DNA of 5,338 bases, taken from an uncultured beta proteobacterium. Lineage in GTDB: Bacteria; Pseudomonadota; Gammaproteobacteria; Burkholderiales; Burkholderiaceae. Below are positions 1 through 5,248 of the stretch, one piece after another; the stretch's first letter is position 1; each line of letters starts with the position of its first letter. The notes under the pieces are model-generated. The model ran no database searches. It had not been told where the DNA came from and saw nothing but the letters and a program-made list of their open reading frames with translations. The translations under genes were made by a program, and so were the position numbers. The stretch lies in assembly GCA_903930665.1 (NCBI GenBank), contig CAIYZI010000647.1, positions 1 to 5,338 on the forward strand, written 5' to 3'.

Positions 1-164
1 AGTTTGCCTGGCACTGTACTATTTTTCTCAAACTACCGCTTTATGTGATTTTCTACACCTATACAGCAAGCGGTTCACGTTGGCAAGTATGCAAAGCCTT
101 GCTCAGGGCGGTGTTCCATGGCTTTACACGTCAGCTTGGTCCCGCACCCGCTGATTTATTTTGA
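1..164 (+). CDS. C-terminal end of a probable family-2 glycosyltransferase (partial)
   Basis: An open frame enters from the left edge (codon phase begins at base 3) and ends with TGA at 162-164, giving 53 residues. A hydrophobic stretch around LKLPLYVIFYTY is followed by a basic, amphipathic tail, WQVCKALLRAVFHGFTRQLG. This pattern of a leucine/proline-rich segment and then an 'LLRA-hydrophobic-HG-hydrophobic-R-x-LG' tail is common at the C-terminus of GT2-type glycosyltransferases of polysaccharide loci, where it sits on the inner face of the cytoplasmic membrane. The catalytic domain lies outside the window, so the sugar and acceptor cannot be judged. The gene converges on the minus-strand glycosyltransferase and overlaps its stop by 9 bp. 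The neighbouring frame (bases 2-154) is also open but gives a less family-like peptide. The product call is an inference from family feel. Confidence 0.55.
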   Translation, partial: FAWHCTIFLKLPLYVIFYTYTASGSRWQVCKALLRAVFHGFTRQLGPAPADLF

Positions 165-1400
165 TGGCAGCATTTGCCCAATTTCTTTAAGGCGGTGGGC
201 AATCGCATCGCCCATCACTTTAAAAGAGTGGTGGGTCACCATGTCCTGATGCCCTTGCTTGGCAATTGCATTTCGCCAAGTCGGATCACCAACTATTTTC
301 TGCATTTTTTCAGCTGCATCAGTGATCTTAGCCTGTGCCCACACTTGGCCCTTGGCATGGGGATAGTCGCCCACCTCTAAGTCAACTAATTCGAAGTCAA
401 CTAAGGCCGCGTTATTGGCATTCATAAATTCCATATTGCCAGAGTAGGCTGTGGCAATCACAGGTTTACCCAAATACATCGACTCAGCCATACCAATGCC
501 TAAGCCTTCTGAGCGATGCAAGGAGACATAACAATCGGCGCAATTTAGTAAACCGCGAATCTGCTCTGCGCTCAACTGGCGATCTAAAAAAATAATCCGC
601 GGATCATTTTGGGCATGCTCTTTGAGCTGAGCCATTTCAAGCCGATGAGTTTGTCCATGAATGGTTTTGAGTACGAGCCAAACGGGTGTTTGAGGATCGG
701 GAAAAGCTTTTAAGAAGGCATTGATTGTTGCTTGTGGGTTTTTGCGTTTGACAGAGGAATGAAAATCAAAGGTGCATAAAAATAAAAAACCCTCATGAGG
801 TAGATCAAAATAGGCGCGGTTTAAGTGGGCTGATGGCGTTTCAAATTCAATGGCAAATGGAATTTTGGTAACGCGCTGGTGAACTTGACGCATGGTGTCC
901 GCATTAAATTGACTATTGACCCAAATCTCATCAACTAAAGACAGGCCGTAGCGCGAATTTTTGGGAAATTCACTCAGTTCCCAAAACCAGTTGCCGATGT
1001 TGTACCGGCCCATCCATTCAGAAGGCGATACCCAGGCGGGTAGGCGATAAATTAAATCTGGATTAATCACAATGCAATTAACCGAGTAGTCGCAATGGGT
1101 TTTGATAAATGGTTTTAATTGGGGTGAAATGGGTCCACTCTGATCAGCCTTGATGCTCGGTGAGAATTGACGGATTAAAAAAGAAATATGGCTAGTTCGC
1201 ATGGCTTTTGCCATGTAGCGCAATGCTTCTCCTAGGCCTAGTTCGGCTTTGTAGTAGCCAATGAGATTAATTCCTAAGGTGTGTGGGTCATAACGCGGTA
1301 AAACCCGTGGGACACAGGCAAAAAACAGGCGAGCTGCTAGCAGTATTAAAAATCGAATACCGGCTTTGATCTTAGGAGGCACTTGCATGAGGGGAAACAA
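156..1400 (-). CDS. GT-B fold glycosyltransferase (family 4 / GT1-like)
   Basis: A 414-residue cytoplasmic or membrane-associated glycosyltransferase expected to move a sugar from a nucleotide donor onto a growing surface glycan; donor and acceptor cannot be read from sequence. After a hydrophobic N-terminus (about residues 16-35), the acceptor-side domain begins at GINLIGY (43-49) and carries YNIGNWFWELSEFP (133-146) and DEIWVNSQF (157-165). The donor-binding half has FDFHSSVKRKNP (211-222) and the retaining-GT motif E-x7-E (E298 to E306 within HRSEGLGIGMAESM), followed by GKPVIATAYSGN (311-322). The longest frame begins at TTG 1400. A TGA lies one codon further upstream, so only that TTG, the ATG at 1388 (residue 5) or the GTG at 1382 are possible near-terminal starts. 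None has a clear Shine-Dalgarno; ATG 1388 is my preference. The gene is divergent from manC, and its tail overlaps the plus-strand glycosyltransferase. Confidence 0.9.
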   Translation of the reverse strand: MFPLMQVPPKIKAGIRFLILLAARLFFACVPRVLPRYDPHTLGINLIGYYKAELGLGEALRYMAKAMRTSHISFLIRQFSPSIKADQSGPISPQLKPFIKTHCDYSVNCIVINPDLIYRLPAWVSPSEWMGRYNIGNWFWELSEFPKNSRYGLSLVDEIWVNSQFNADTMRQVHQRVTKIPFAIEFETPSAHLNRAYFDLPHEGFLFLCTFDFHSSVKRKNPQATINAFLKAFPDPQTPVWLVLKTIHGQTHRLEMAQLKEHAQNDPRIIFLDRQLSAEQIRGLLNCADCYVSLHRSEGLGIGMAESMYLGKPVIATAYSGNMEFMNANNAALVDFELVDLEVGDYPHAKGQVWAQAKITDAAEKMQKIVGDPTWRNAIAKQGHQDMVTHHSFKVMGDAIAHRLKEIGQMLPSK

Positions 1401-1433
1401 ATCTCAAGAGGGTTCGTTATGTTGGTGATCGCT

Positions 1434-1451
1434 AAGTGCAAATGAGCACTT
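1434..1451. repeat. Inverted repeat AAGTGC-N6-GCACTT in the divergent gap
   Basis: Perfect 6-bp arms (1434-1439 and 1446-1451) separated by six bases lie between the minus-strand glycosyltransferase and manC. The site could be an operator, or a weak hairpin in the glycosyltransferase leader transcript. It abuts the CRP-like palindrome at 1453-1468. Function is unknown; a 6-bp repeat can occur by chance. Confidence 0.35.
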
Positions 1452-1452
1452 T

Positions 1453-1468
1453 TGTGACGCTTGTCGCA
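1453..1468. promoter_or_regulatory. CRP-like palindrome TGTGA-N6-TCGCA upstream of manC
   Basis: TGTGA (1453-1457), six bases, then TCGCA (1464-1468) match the CRP-family consensus TGTGA-N6-TCACA at nine of ten positions. The centre (1460.5) is about 58 bp upstream of the transcription start inferred from the TATAAT box, near the -61.5 spacing of class I CRP activation. The manC promoter has a strong -10 and a poor -35, which suits an activator-dependent promoter. Binding is inferred; the same site could also act on the divergent glycosyltransferase. Confidence 0.4.
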
Positions 1469-1506
1469 TTACGTTGCATTCTAGACTAGAGCTTGTGTAT
1501 GCAATC

Positions 1507-1512
1507 TATAAT
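1507..1512 (+). promoter_or_regulatory. Perfect -10 box (TATAAT) of the manC operon, leaderless type
   Basis: A perfect sigma-70 -10 hexamer ends seven bases before the A of the manC ATG. With normal geometry (+1 seven bases after the hexamer's last base), transcription would start at 1519, the first base of the start codon, giving a leaderless mRNA. No Shine-Dalgarno is visible before the ATG, which agrees. The -35 is weak: the best candidate is TAGACT at 1482-1487 (four of six matches, long 19-bp spacer). Confidence 0.65.
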
Positions 1513-1518
1513 GCGTAG

Positions 1519-2964
1519 ATGAATAAAGCAAGTCTGTTGCCCGTTATTTTATCGGGAGGAGCGGGAACCCGACTGTGGCCTGTTTCTCGTGAGGGTCACC
1601 CCAAGCCTTTCATGAAATTGGCCGATGGTCAAAGCTTGCTCGAAAAGACCTACCTGCGTGCTGCCGGCTTGAGCAACTGCTTGCAGGTTGATGGTCAGGC
1701 AGCCACGCTCACTGTCACCAATCGAGACTATTATTTTTTATCGCGTGACGTACAAGAAAAAGCGCAGGTCAAAAGCCTCTTCCTATTAGAGCCCTTTGCG
1801 CGCAATACGGCCGCTGCAATTACTTTAGCAGCTCACCAGGCAATTGAAGCCTATGGCCCCCACATGGTCTTGCTAGTGCTAGCGGCCGACCACCTGATTG
1901 ATGACCTTGGGCACTTTAATACTTGCGTCAATCAAGCCCATGACTTGGCAAGCGAGGGATATTTAGTCACTTTTGGGATTGCCCCAACCGCCCCAGAAAC
2001 TGGTTTTGGCTATATTGAATGTGGCAAATCCTTGGGTGCGGGTAAAGCCGTCTCGCGCTTTGTGGAAAAGCCCAATTTAGCAGCCGCGCAGCAGTACCTA
2101 GATGCAGGTAACTATTTGTGGAATTCGGGGATGTTCTGTTTTCAAGCGCGCACCCTCTTAGAGCAGATGGCCATTTGGGCTCCTAAGGTAGCGGCGAGCG
2201 CCAAAGCCTGTTGGGCAGCAACCCAAGGCTCTCCTGCCGGTGCCCATGCGCTAGAAATTGCTGCGACAGAGTTTGAGCGTATTCCAAGTATCTCCATTGA
2301 CTATGCTTTGATGGAGCGCTCGGACAAGGTAGTGGTAGTTGAAGGTAATTTTGCTTGGAATGACATTGGCTCATGGGCAGCAGTGCGTGATTTAGCCAAG
2401 CCCGATGCCAATGGCAATCGCGCTTTAGGTGAAAGCATTTTTATTGATTCGACCAACACTTTTGTCCAATCAGAAGACCGCTTAGTCGCTACCGTTGGTT
2501 TAAAAGACATCATGATTATCGATACTCCGGATGCCTTATTGGTGGTCGATGCCCAGCGCTCGCAAGATGTGAAAAGCGTGGTCTCGCAGCTCAAGTTGGC
2601 AGACCATCAAATTGCCAAATTACATCGAACGGTGAGTCGTCCATGGGGAACCTATACCACCTTGGAAGAGGGTCCCAACTTTAAAATTAAACGGATTGAA
2701 GTAAAGCCTCAAGGCTGCTTAAGTTTACAAATGCACCAGCACCGCAGTGAACATTGGGTCGTAGTCGATGGCAAAGCCAAAGTAACTAATGGAGAGCAGG
2801 TGTTTATTTTGTCTGCCAATGAGTCTACTTACATTCCAGCAGGCCATAAGCATCGACTGGAAAATGTGGGTGAGCAGACCTTAGTGATGATTGAGGTGCA
2901 AAGTGGTGCTTACACTGGTGAAGACGATATTGTGCGCTTTGATGATGTCTATGGACGCGCCTAA
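1519..2964 (+). CDS. manC: Mannose-1-phosphate guanylyltransferase / mannose-6-phosphate isomerase
   Basis: A full-length (481 residues, usual for the AlgA/ManC/CpsB class) bifunctional cytoplasmic enzyme. The N-terminal nucleotidyltransferase domain makes GDP-mannose from mannose-1-phosphate and GTP; the C-terminal type II isomerase cupin interconverts fructose-6-phosphate and mannose-6-phosphate. The pyrophosphorylase signature is at 12-31 (SGGAGTRLWP, then PKPF). It is followed by EPFARNTAAA (91-100), LAADH (121-125), TGFGYIE (161-167), FVEKP (181-185), NSGMF (202-206) and NDIGSW (281-286). The cupin starts near RPWGTY (374-379) and holds the probable metal ligands in QMHQHRSEHW (404-413) and IPAGHKHRLEN (439-449). 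All key motifs are intact. The frame is closed by TAG directly before ATG 1519, which fixes the start region. It is the first gene of the manC-gmd-rmd operon, with a 28-bp gap to gmd. Confidence 0.97.
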   Translation: MNKASLLPVILSGGAGTRLWPVSREGHPKPFMKLADGQSLLEKTYLRAAGLSNCLQVDGQAATLTVTNRDYYFLSRDVQEKAQVKSLFLLEPFARNTAAAITLAAHQAIEAYGPHMVLLVLAADHLIDDLGHFNTCVNQAHDLASEGYLVTFGIAPTAPETGFGYIECGKSLGAGKAVSRFVEKPNLAAAQQYLDAGNYLWNSGMFCFQARTLLEQMAIWAPKVAASAKACWAATQGSPAGAHALEIAATEFERIPSISIDYALMERSDKVVVVEGNFAWNDIGSWAAVRDLAKPDANGNRALGESIFIDSTNTFVQSEDRLVATVGLKDIMIIDTPDALLVVDAQRSQDVKSVVSQLKLADHQIAKLHRTVSRPWGTYTTLEEGPNFKIKRIEVKPQGCLSLQMHQHRSEHWVVVDGKAKVTNGEQVFILSANESTYIPAGHKHRLENVGEQTLVMIEVQSGAYTGEDDIVRFDDVYGRA

Positions 2965-2984
2965 CAGGTTTTAAGAATACGATT

Positions 2985-2990
2985 GGGGAG
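2985..2990 (+). promoter_or_regulatory. Shine-Dalgarno of gmd (GGGGAG), bearing on its start codon
   Basis: GGGGAG is the only purine-rich ribosome-binding sequence in the 28-bp manC-gmd gap. It lies two bases before GTG 2993, too close for normal initiation, but eight bases before TTG 2999, an ideal distance. The site therefore favours TTG 2999 as the real start, shortening the protein by two residues. Confidence 0.6.
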
Positions 2991-2992
2991 TA

Positions 2993-4045
2993 GTGATTTT
3001 GGGAAATGCAAACAAAGTAGCCATCATTACCGGCATTACAGGCCAAGATGGCGCCTATCTGGCGCAGCTTTTGCTCGAAAAAGGCTACGAAGTCTATGGT
3101 ACCTACCGCCGTACGAGCTCAGTCAATTTTTGGCGGATTGAAGAGTTGGGCATTGAAAAAAATCCCAATCTGCATCTAGTCGAATTTGATTTGACCGATT
3201 TATCTTGTGCGATTCGGTTACTCCAAACAACCAAGCCCGATGAAATCTATAACTTAGCAGCGCAAAGTTTTGTGGGCGTCTCATTTGATCAGCCTATTAC
3301 GACTGCCGAAATCACCGGCATTGGTCCAGTCAATTTATTAGAGGCCATTCGCATCGTCAATCCCAAGATTCGTTTTTATCAAGCCTCGACCTCAGAAATG
3401 TTTGGCAAAGTCCAAGCGATTCCTCAGGTTGAACAAACTCCGTTTTACCCACGCAGCCCCTATGGTGTAGCTAAGTTATATGCGCACTGGATGACGATTA
3501 ATTACCGCGAGAGTTATGGCATCTTTGCTTCAAGTGGAATTTTATTTAACCACGAGTCACCCTTGCGTGGCCGTGAATTTGTGACGCGTAAAATTACCGA
3601 TACCTTAGCGAAAATCAAACTGGGTCAAGCTGACGTTCTAGAGTTGGGCAATTTAGATGCCAAACGCGATTGGGGGTTTGCCAAAGATTATGTCGAAGGC
3701 ATGTGGCGTATTTTGCAAGCTACAGATCCTGATACCTATGTGCTCGCAACGAACCGCACCGAAACCGTTCGCGATTTTGTGAGTATGGCGGCCAAAGCTG
3801 CGGGCTTTGATTTGGTCTGGCAAGGAGTTGGTGAAGGTGAGGTGGGTATTGATCAAGCAAGTGGTAAAACCATTGTCAAAATCAATCCGCAGTTTTATCG
3901 CCCGGCTGAAGTGGAGTTACTCATTGGTAATCCGGCCAAAGCCAAAGCGGATTTAGGCTGGGAGCCCCAAACCAATTTAGAGTCCTTGTGTCAGATGATG
4001 GTTGAGGCCGATCTGCGTCGCAATAAGCAAGGCCACTCCTTTTAA
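2993..4045 (+). CDS. gmd: GDP-mannose 4,6-dehydratase
   Basis: A cytoplasmic short-chain dehydrogenase/reductase of the extended type that converts GDP-D-mannose into GDP-4-keto-6-deoxy-D-mannose, the branch point to GDP-D-rhamnose, GDP-L-fucose and related sugars. The 350 residues are normal for the family. The Rossmann motif GITGQDG is at 14-20 and RRTSS follows at 39-43. The catalytic STSEMFG (132-138) and YGVAK (Y157, K161) are present, as are the family signatures FNHESPLRGREFVTRK (185-200), GNLDAKRDWGFAKDYVE (219-235) and, near the end, FYRPAEVELLIGNPAKAKADLGW. From memory, the last segment and the ending MMVEADLRR closely resemble the Pseudomonas aeruginosa D-rhamnose-pathway Gmd. The frame opens at GTG 2993, but TTG 2999 has the better ribosome-binding spacing. 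The stop TAA (4043-4045) shares its last A with the next gene's ATG. Confidence 0.97.
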   Translation: MILGNANKVAIITGITGQDGAYLAQLLLEKGYEVYGTYRRTSSVNFWRIEELGIEKNPNLHLVEFDLTDLSCAIRLLQTTKPDEIYNLAAQSFVGVSFDQPITTAEITGIGPVNLLEAIRIVNPKIRFYQASTSEMFGKVQAIPQVEQTPFYPRSPYGVAKLYAHWMTINYRESYGIFASSGILFNHESPLRGREFVTRKITDTLAKIKLGQADVLELGNLDAKRDWGFAKDYVEGMWRILQATDPDTYVLATNRTETVRDFVSMAAKAAGFDLVWQGVGEGEVGIDQASGKTIVKINPQFYRPAEVELLIGNPAKAKADLGWEPQTNLESLCQMMVEADLRRNKQGHSF

Positions 4046-4932
4046 TGCGATTATTGCTCACCGGCGCTGATGGATTTACGGGTCAGCACCTCACCCGCGC
4101 TGCACAGGTAGCAAAGTATGAGGTTTTTGCCTTAGCGGGTGATTTGCAAGATGCATCCAAAGTGAAGGCGCAAGTTGATACGATCAAACCTACGCATGTC
4201 ATTCACTTGGCTGGGATAAGTCATGTCACCGGTGAGGATGCCGCTGCCTACTATGGCGTTAATCTGTTAGGCAGTCTCAATCTATTAACCGCTTTAAAAG
4301 GGTTAGCGCTACCTCCAGCAAAAGTCATTTTGGCCAGTACCGCTAATGTCTATGGCAATCATGCCGCCTCACCCATTAGCGAGCAAGAGGCGCCTGCGCC
4401 CATTACTCACTACAGCATGAGTAAGTTGGCGATGGAATATATGAGCAGGCCTTTTTTGGAGTACTTTCCAATTATGATTACCCGTCCGTTCAATTACACG
4501 GGAGTAGGGCATGATGTGCGGTTTGTGATTCCAAAAATCATTGCGCACTTTCAGAAAAAAGCGCCAGGTATTGAGCTTGGTAATATCGACGTGCTGCGTG
4601 AATACAACGACGTGCGTGATGTATGCGCGATTTATCTCCAGCTTTTGTCTCTGGGCCAAAGTGGTCAAACGTACAACATTGCCTCCAATCGAGTGTATGC
4701 CTTAAGGGAAGTGTTAACACGGTTAGAAAAGCTCTCGGGCCAACGCATGACAGTTACCCAAAACCCCCAGTTTTTACGTGCCAACGAAATTTTTACCCTC
4801 GCTGGCGACCCAAGGCATCTTGAAGCCTGCATTGGTCCAATCGCTTGGAGATTGTTAGATGACACGTTGCAGTGGATGCTCTCGGAGTGGCACCATGGCG
4901 CAGACCGTACCAAGACTAAATTTTTGGGATGA
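4045..4932 (+). CDS. rmd: GDP-6-deoxy-D-mannose reductase (GDP-4-keto-6-deoxymannose reductase), Rmd-like
   Basis: A 295-residue NAD(P)-dependent extended SDR that probably reduces the C4 keto group of the Gmd product, giving GDP-D-rhamnose. The N-terminal nucleotide-binding motif GADGFTG is at 7-13. The active-site strand is ASTANVYG (97-104) and the catalytic pair is Y123-SMS-K127. RPFNYTGVG (147-155), IELGNIDVLREYNDVRDV (176-193), YNIAS (210-214) and a late ANEIFTLAGDPRHLE segment match the Rmd group rather than the GDP-fucose synthase (Fcl) group. The TAATG overlap with gmd and the absence of a good Shine-Dalgarno (only AAGG at 4029-4032) point to translational coupling. The substrate is strongly supported by the context. 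The product stereochemistry (D-rhamnose versus 6-deoxy-D-talose) cannot be read from the sequence with certainty. Confidence 0.88.
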   Translation: MRLLLTGADGFTGQHLTRAAQVAKYEVFALAGDLQDASKVKAQVDTIKPTHVIHLAGISHVTGEDAAAYYGVNLLGSLNLLTALKGLALPPAKVILASTANVYGNHAASPISEQEAPAPITHYSMSKLAMEYMSRPFLEYFPIMITRPFNYTGVGHDVRFVIPKIIAHFQKKAPGIELGNIDVLREYNDVRDVCAIYLQLLSLGQSGQTYNIASNRVYALREVLTRLEKLSGQRMTVTQNPQFLRANEIFTLAGDPRHLEACIGPIAWRLLDDTLQWMLSEWHHGADRTKTKFLG

Positions 4933-4970
4933 CTAGGTGGTTGCGGATATTTTTACATTTCTACTCAAGG

Positions 4971-4998
4971 TTTATATCAAATAAAAATTTCATATAAA
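4971..4998. repeat. AT-rich imperfect palindrome, 12-bp arms
   Basis: The arms 4971-4982 and 4987-4998 pair at eleven of twelve positions (one C/C mismatch) around an AAAA centre. They begin with TTTATAT and end with ATATAAA. The site lies 38 bp after the rmd stop. It could be a weak hairpin at the transcript end or a binding site for an AT-preferring protein. AT-rich DNA forms such repeats easily by chance. Confidence 0.35.
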
Positions 4999-5090
4999 TC
5001 ATATTATTAACCTGAATACGCTGTGCAATTGTTTTGATTAGACCCCCTAAATAGACTTTTATTTTTGAATATTATTGACCACTCCATCAA

Positions 5091-5110
5091 TTTGTGATTT
5101 GTATCACAAA
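5091..5110. promoter_or_regulatory. CRP/FNR-family operator with perfect TGTGA-N6-TCACA
   Basis: TTTGTGAT (5091-5098) and ATCACAAA (5103-5110) are perfect inverted arms. Inside them TGTGA (5093-5097) and TCACA (5104-5108) stand six bases apart, the exact CRP (Vfr-like) consensus. The centre is 5100.5. Relative to the extended -10 at 5117-5122 it sits near -28.5, over the -35 position, which would suit repression. Activation remains possible if transcription starts further downstream. The identity of the regulator is inferred. Confidence 0.65.
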
Positions 5111-5113
5111 ATA

Positions 5114-5122
5114 TGCTATTAT
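5114..5122 (+). promoter_or_regulatory. Extended -10 box TGCTATTAT
   Basis: TG-N-TATTAT matches the extended -10 form TGnTATAAT with one mismatch, and extended -10 promoters need little -35 contact. The expected transcription start is near 5129, giving a leader of about 120 bases to the ATG at 5249. The upstream -35 position is occupied by the CRP-like palindrome; the best -35 is TTGTGA at 5092 with a long 19-bp spacer. Not experimentally supported. Confidence 0.45.
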
Positions 5123-5180
5123 CCGGCTCTGTTGATAAATCATTAAAGTGTTGACAGTTTGCTCGTTTAGGAGGGTTGAA

Positions 5181-5210
5181 ATGGTATGCGATACCTTACT
5201 ACTTTTTTAG
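5181..5210 (+). CDS. Nine-residue leader ORF (MVCDTLLLF) with a strong ribosome-binding site
   Basis: ATG 5181 is preceded by AGGAGGG (5169-5175) at ideal spacing, the best Shine-Dalgarno in the window, yet the frame stops at TAG 5208-5210 after nine codons. The gene at 5249 starts 38 bases later in another frame and has no comparable ribosome-binding site. A 5-bp hairpin, GGTAT-GCG-ATACC (5183-5195), begins at the G of this ATG. The arrangement suggests a translated leader peptide that controls or couples expression of the following gene. The peptide is hydrophobic at its end and lacks the runs of one amino acid seen in classical attenuators. A chance ORF, or ribosome standby at the purine tract, is the alternative. 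Confidence 0.35.
   Translation: MVCDTLLLF
5183..5195 (+). repeat. Short perfect hairpin at the start of the leader ORF
   Basis: GGTAT and ATACC are perfect 5-bp arms around GCG. The stem starts at the third base of the leader ORF's ATG and could change access to that start codon. A T-run (5203-5208) follows only after a further seven bases, so this is not a canonical terminator. Confidence 0.35.
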
Positions 5211-5248
5211 CAAGCAATTCTGTACGAACCTTAACTTAAAAGCGGCCC

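Larger units (their letters stand above)
4933..5248. other. AT-rich 316-bp intergenic region between rmd and the next gene
   Basis: No protein gene of ordinary size is visible on either strand. The left half (to about 5080) is strongly AT-rich and holds an imperfect palindrome at 4971-4998, but I see no convincing GC-rich hairpin plus T-run to end the rmd transcript. The right half carries a CRP-like palindrome (5091-5110), an extended -10 box (5114-5122), a perfect AGGAGG with a 9-codon ORF (5181-5210), and a short hairpin within that ORF. The layout fits a regulated promoter with a roughly 120-base leader for the gene at 5249. Confidence 0.6.

Noticed and set aside
2..154. Alternative plus-strand open frame at the left edge ending at TGA 152-154
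   Set aside because: Also open, but the peptide lacks the glycosyltransferase-like tail seen in the frame ending at 164; only one of the two overlapping frames is likely real.
166..178. GGCA-N5-TGCC hairpin near the convergent gene ends
   Set aside because: A four-base stem without a proper T-run inside coding sequence is too weak to call a terminator.
174..380. 68-codon plus-strand ORF inside the minus-strand glycosyltransferase
   Set aside because: It lies antisense to a gene with clear GT-B motifs and shows no family-like features of its own.
1481..1490. Tandem CTAGA-CTAGA pentamer upstream of manC
   Set aside because: Too short to call a repeat; it probably just flanks the weak -35 region.
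2301..2594. 97-codon minus-strand ORF within manC
   Set aside because: Shadow of the well-supported manC frame; the residue composition looks random.
2825..3046. Minus-strand ORF across the manC-gmd junction
   Set aside because: Spans two real coding ends and a Shine-Dalgarno; no independent support.
4369..4668. 99-codon minus-strand ORF within rmd
   Set aside because: Antisense to conserved reductase motifs, with no ribosome-binding site or recognisable domain.
5151..5156. Perfect -35 hexamer TTGACA
   Set aside because: No acceptable -10 hexamer lies 16-18 bp downstream; that stretch holds the AGGAGG ribosome-binding site instead.
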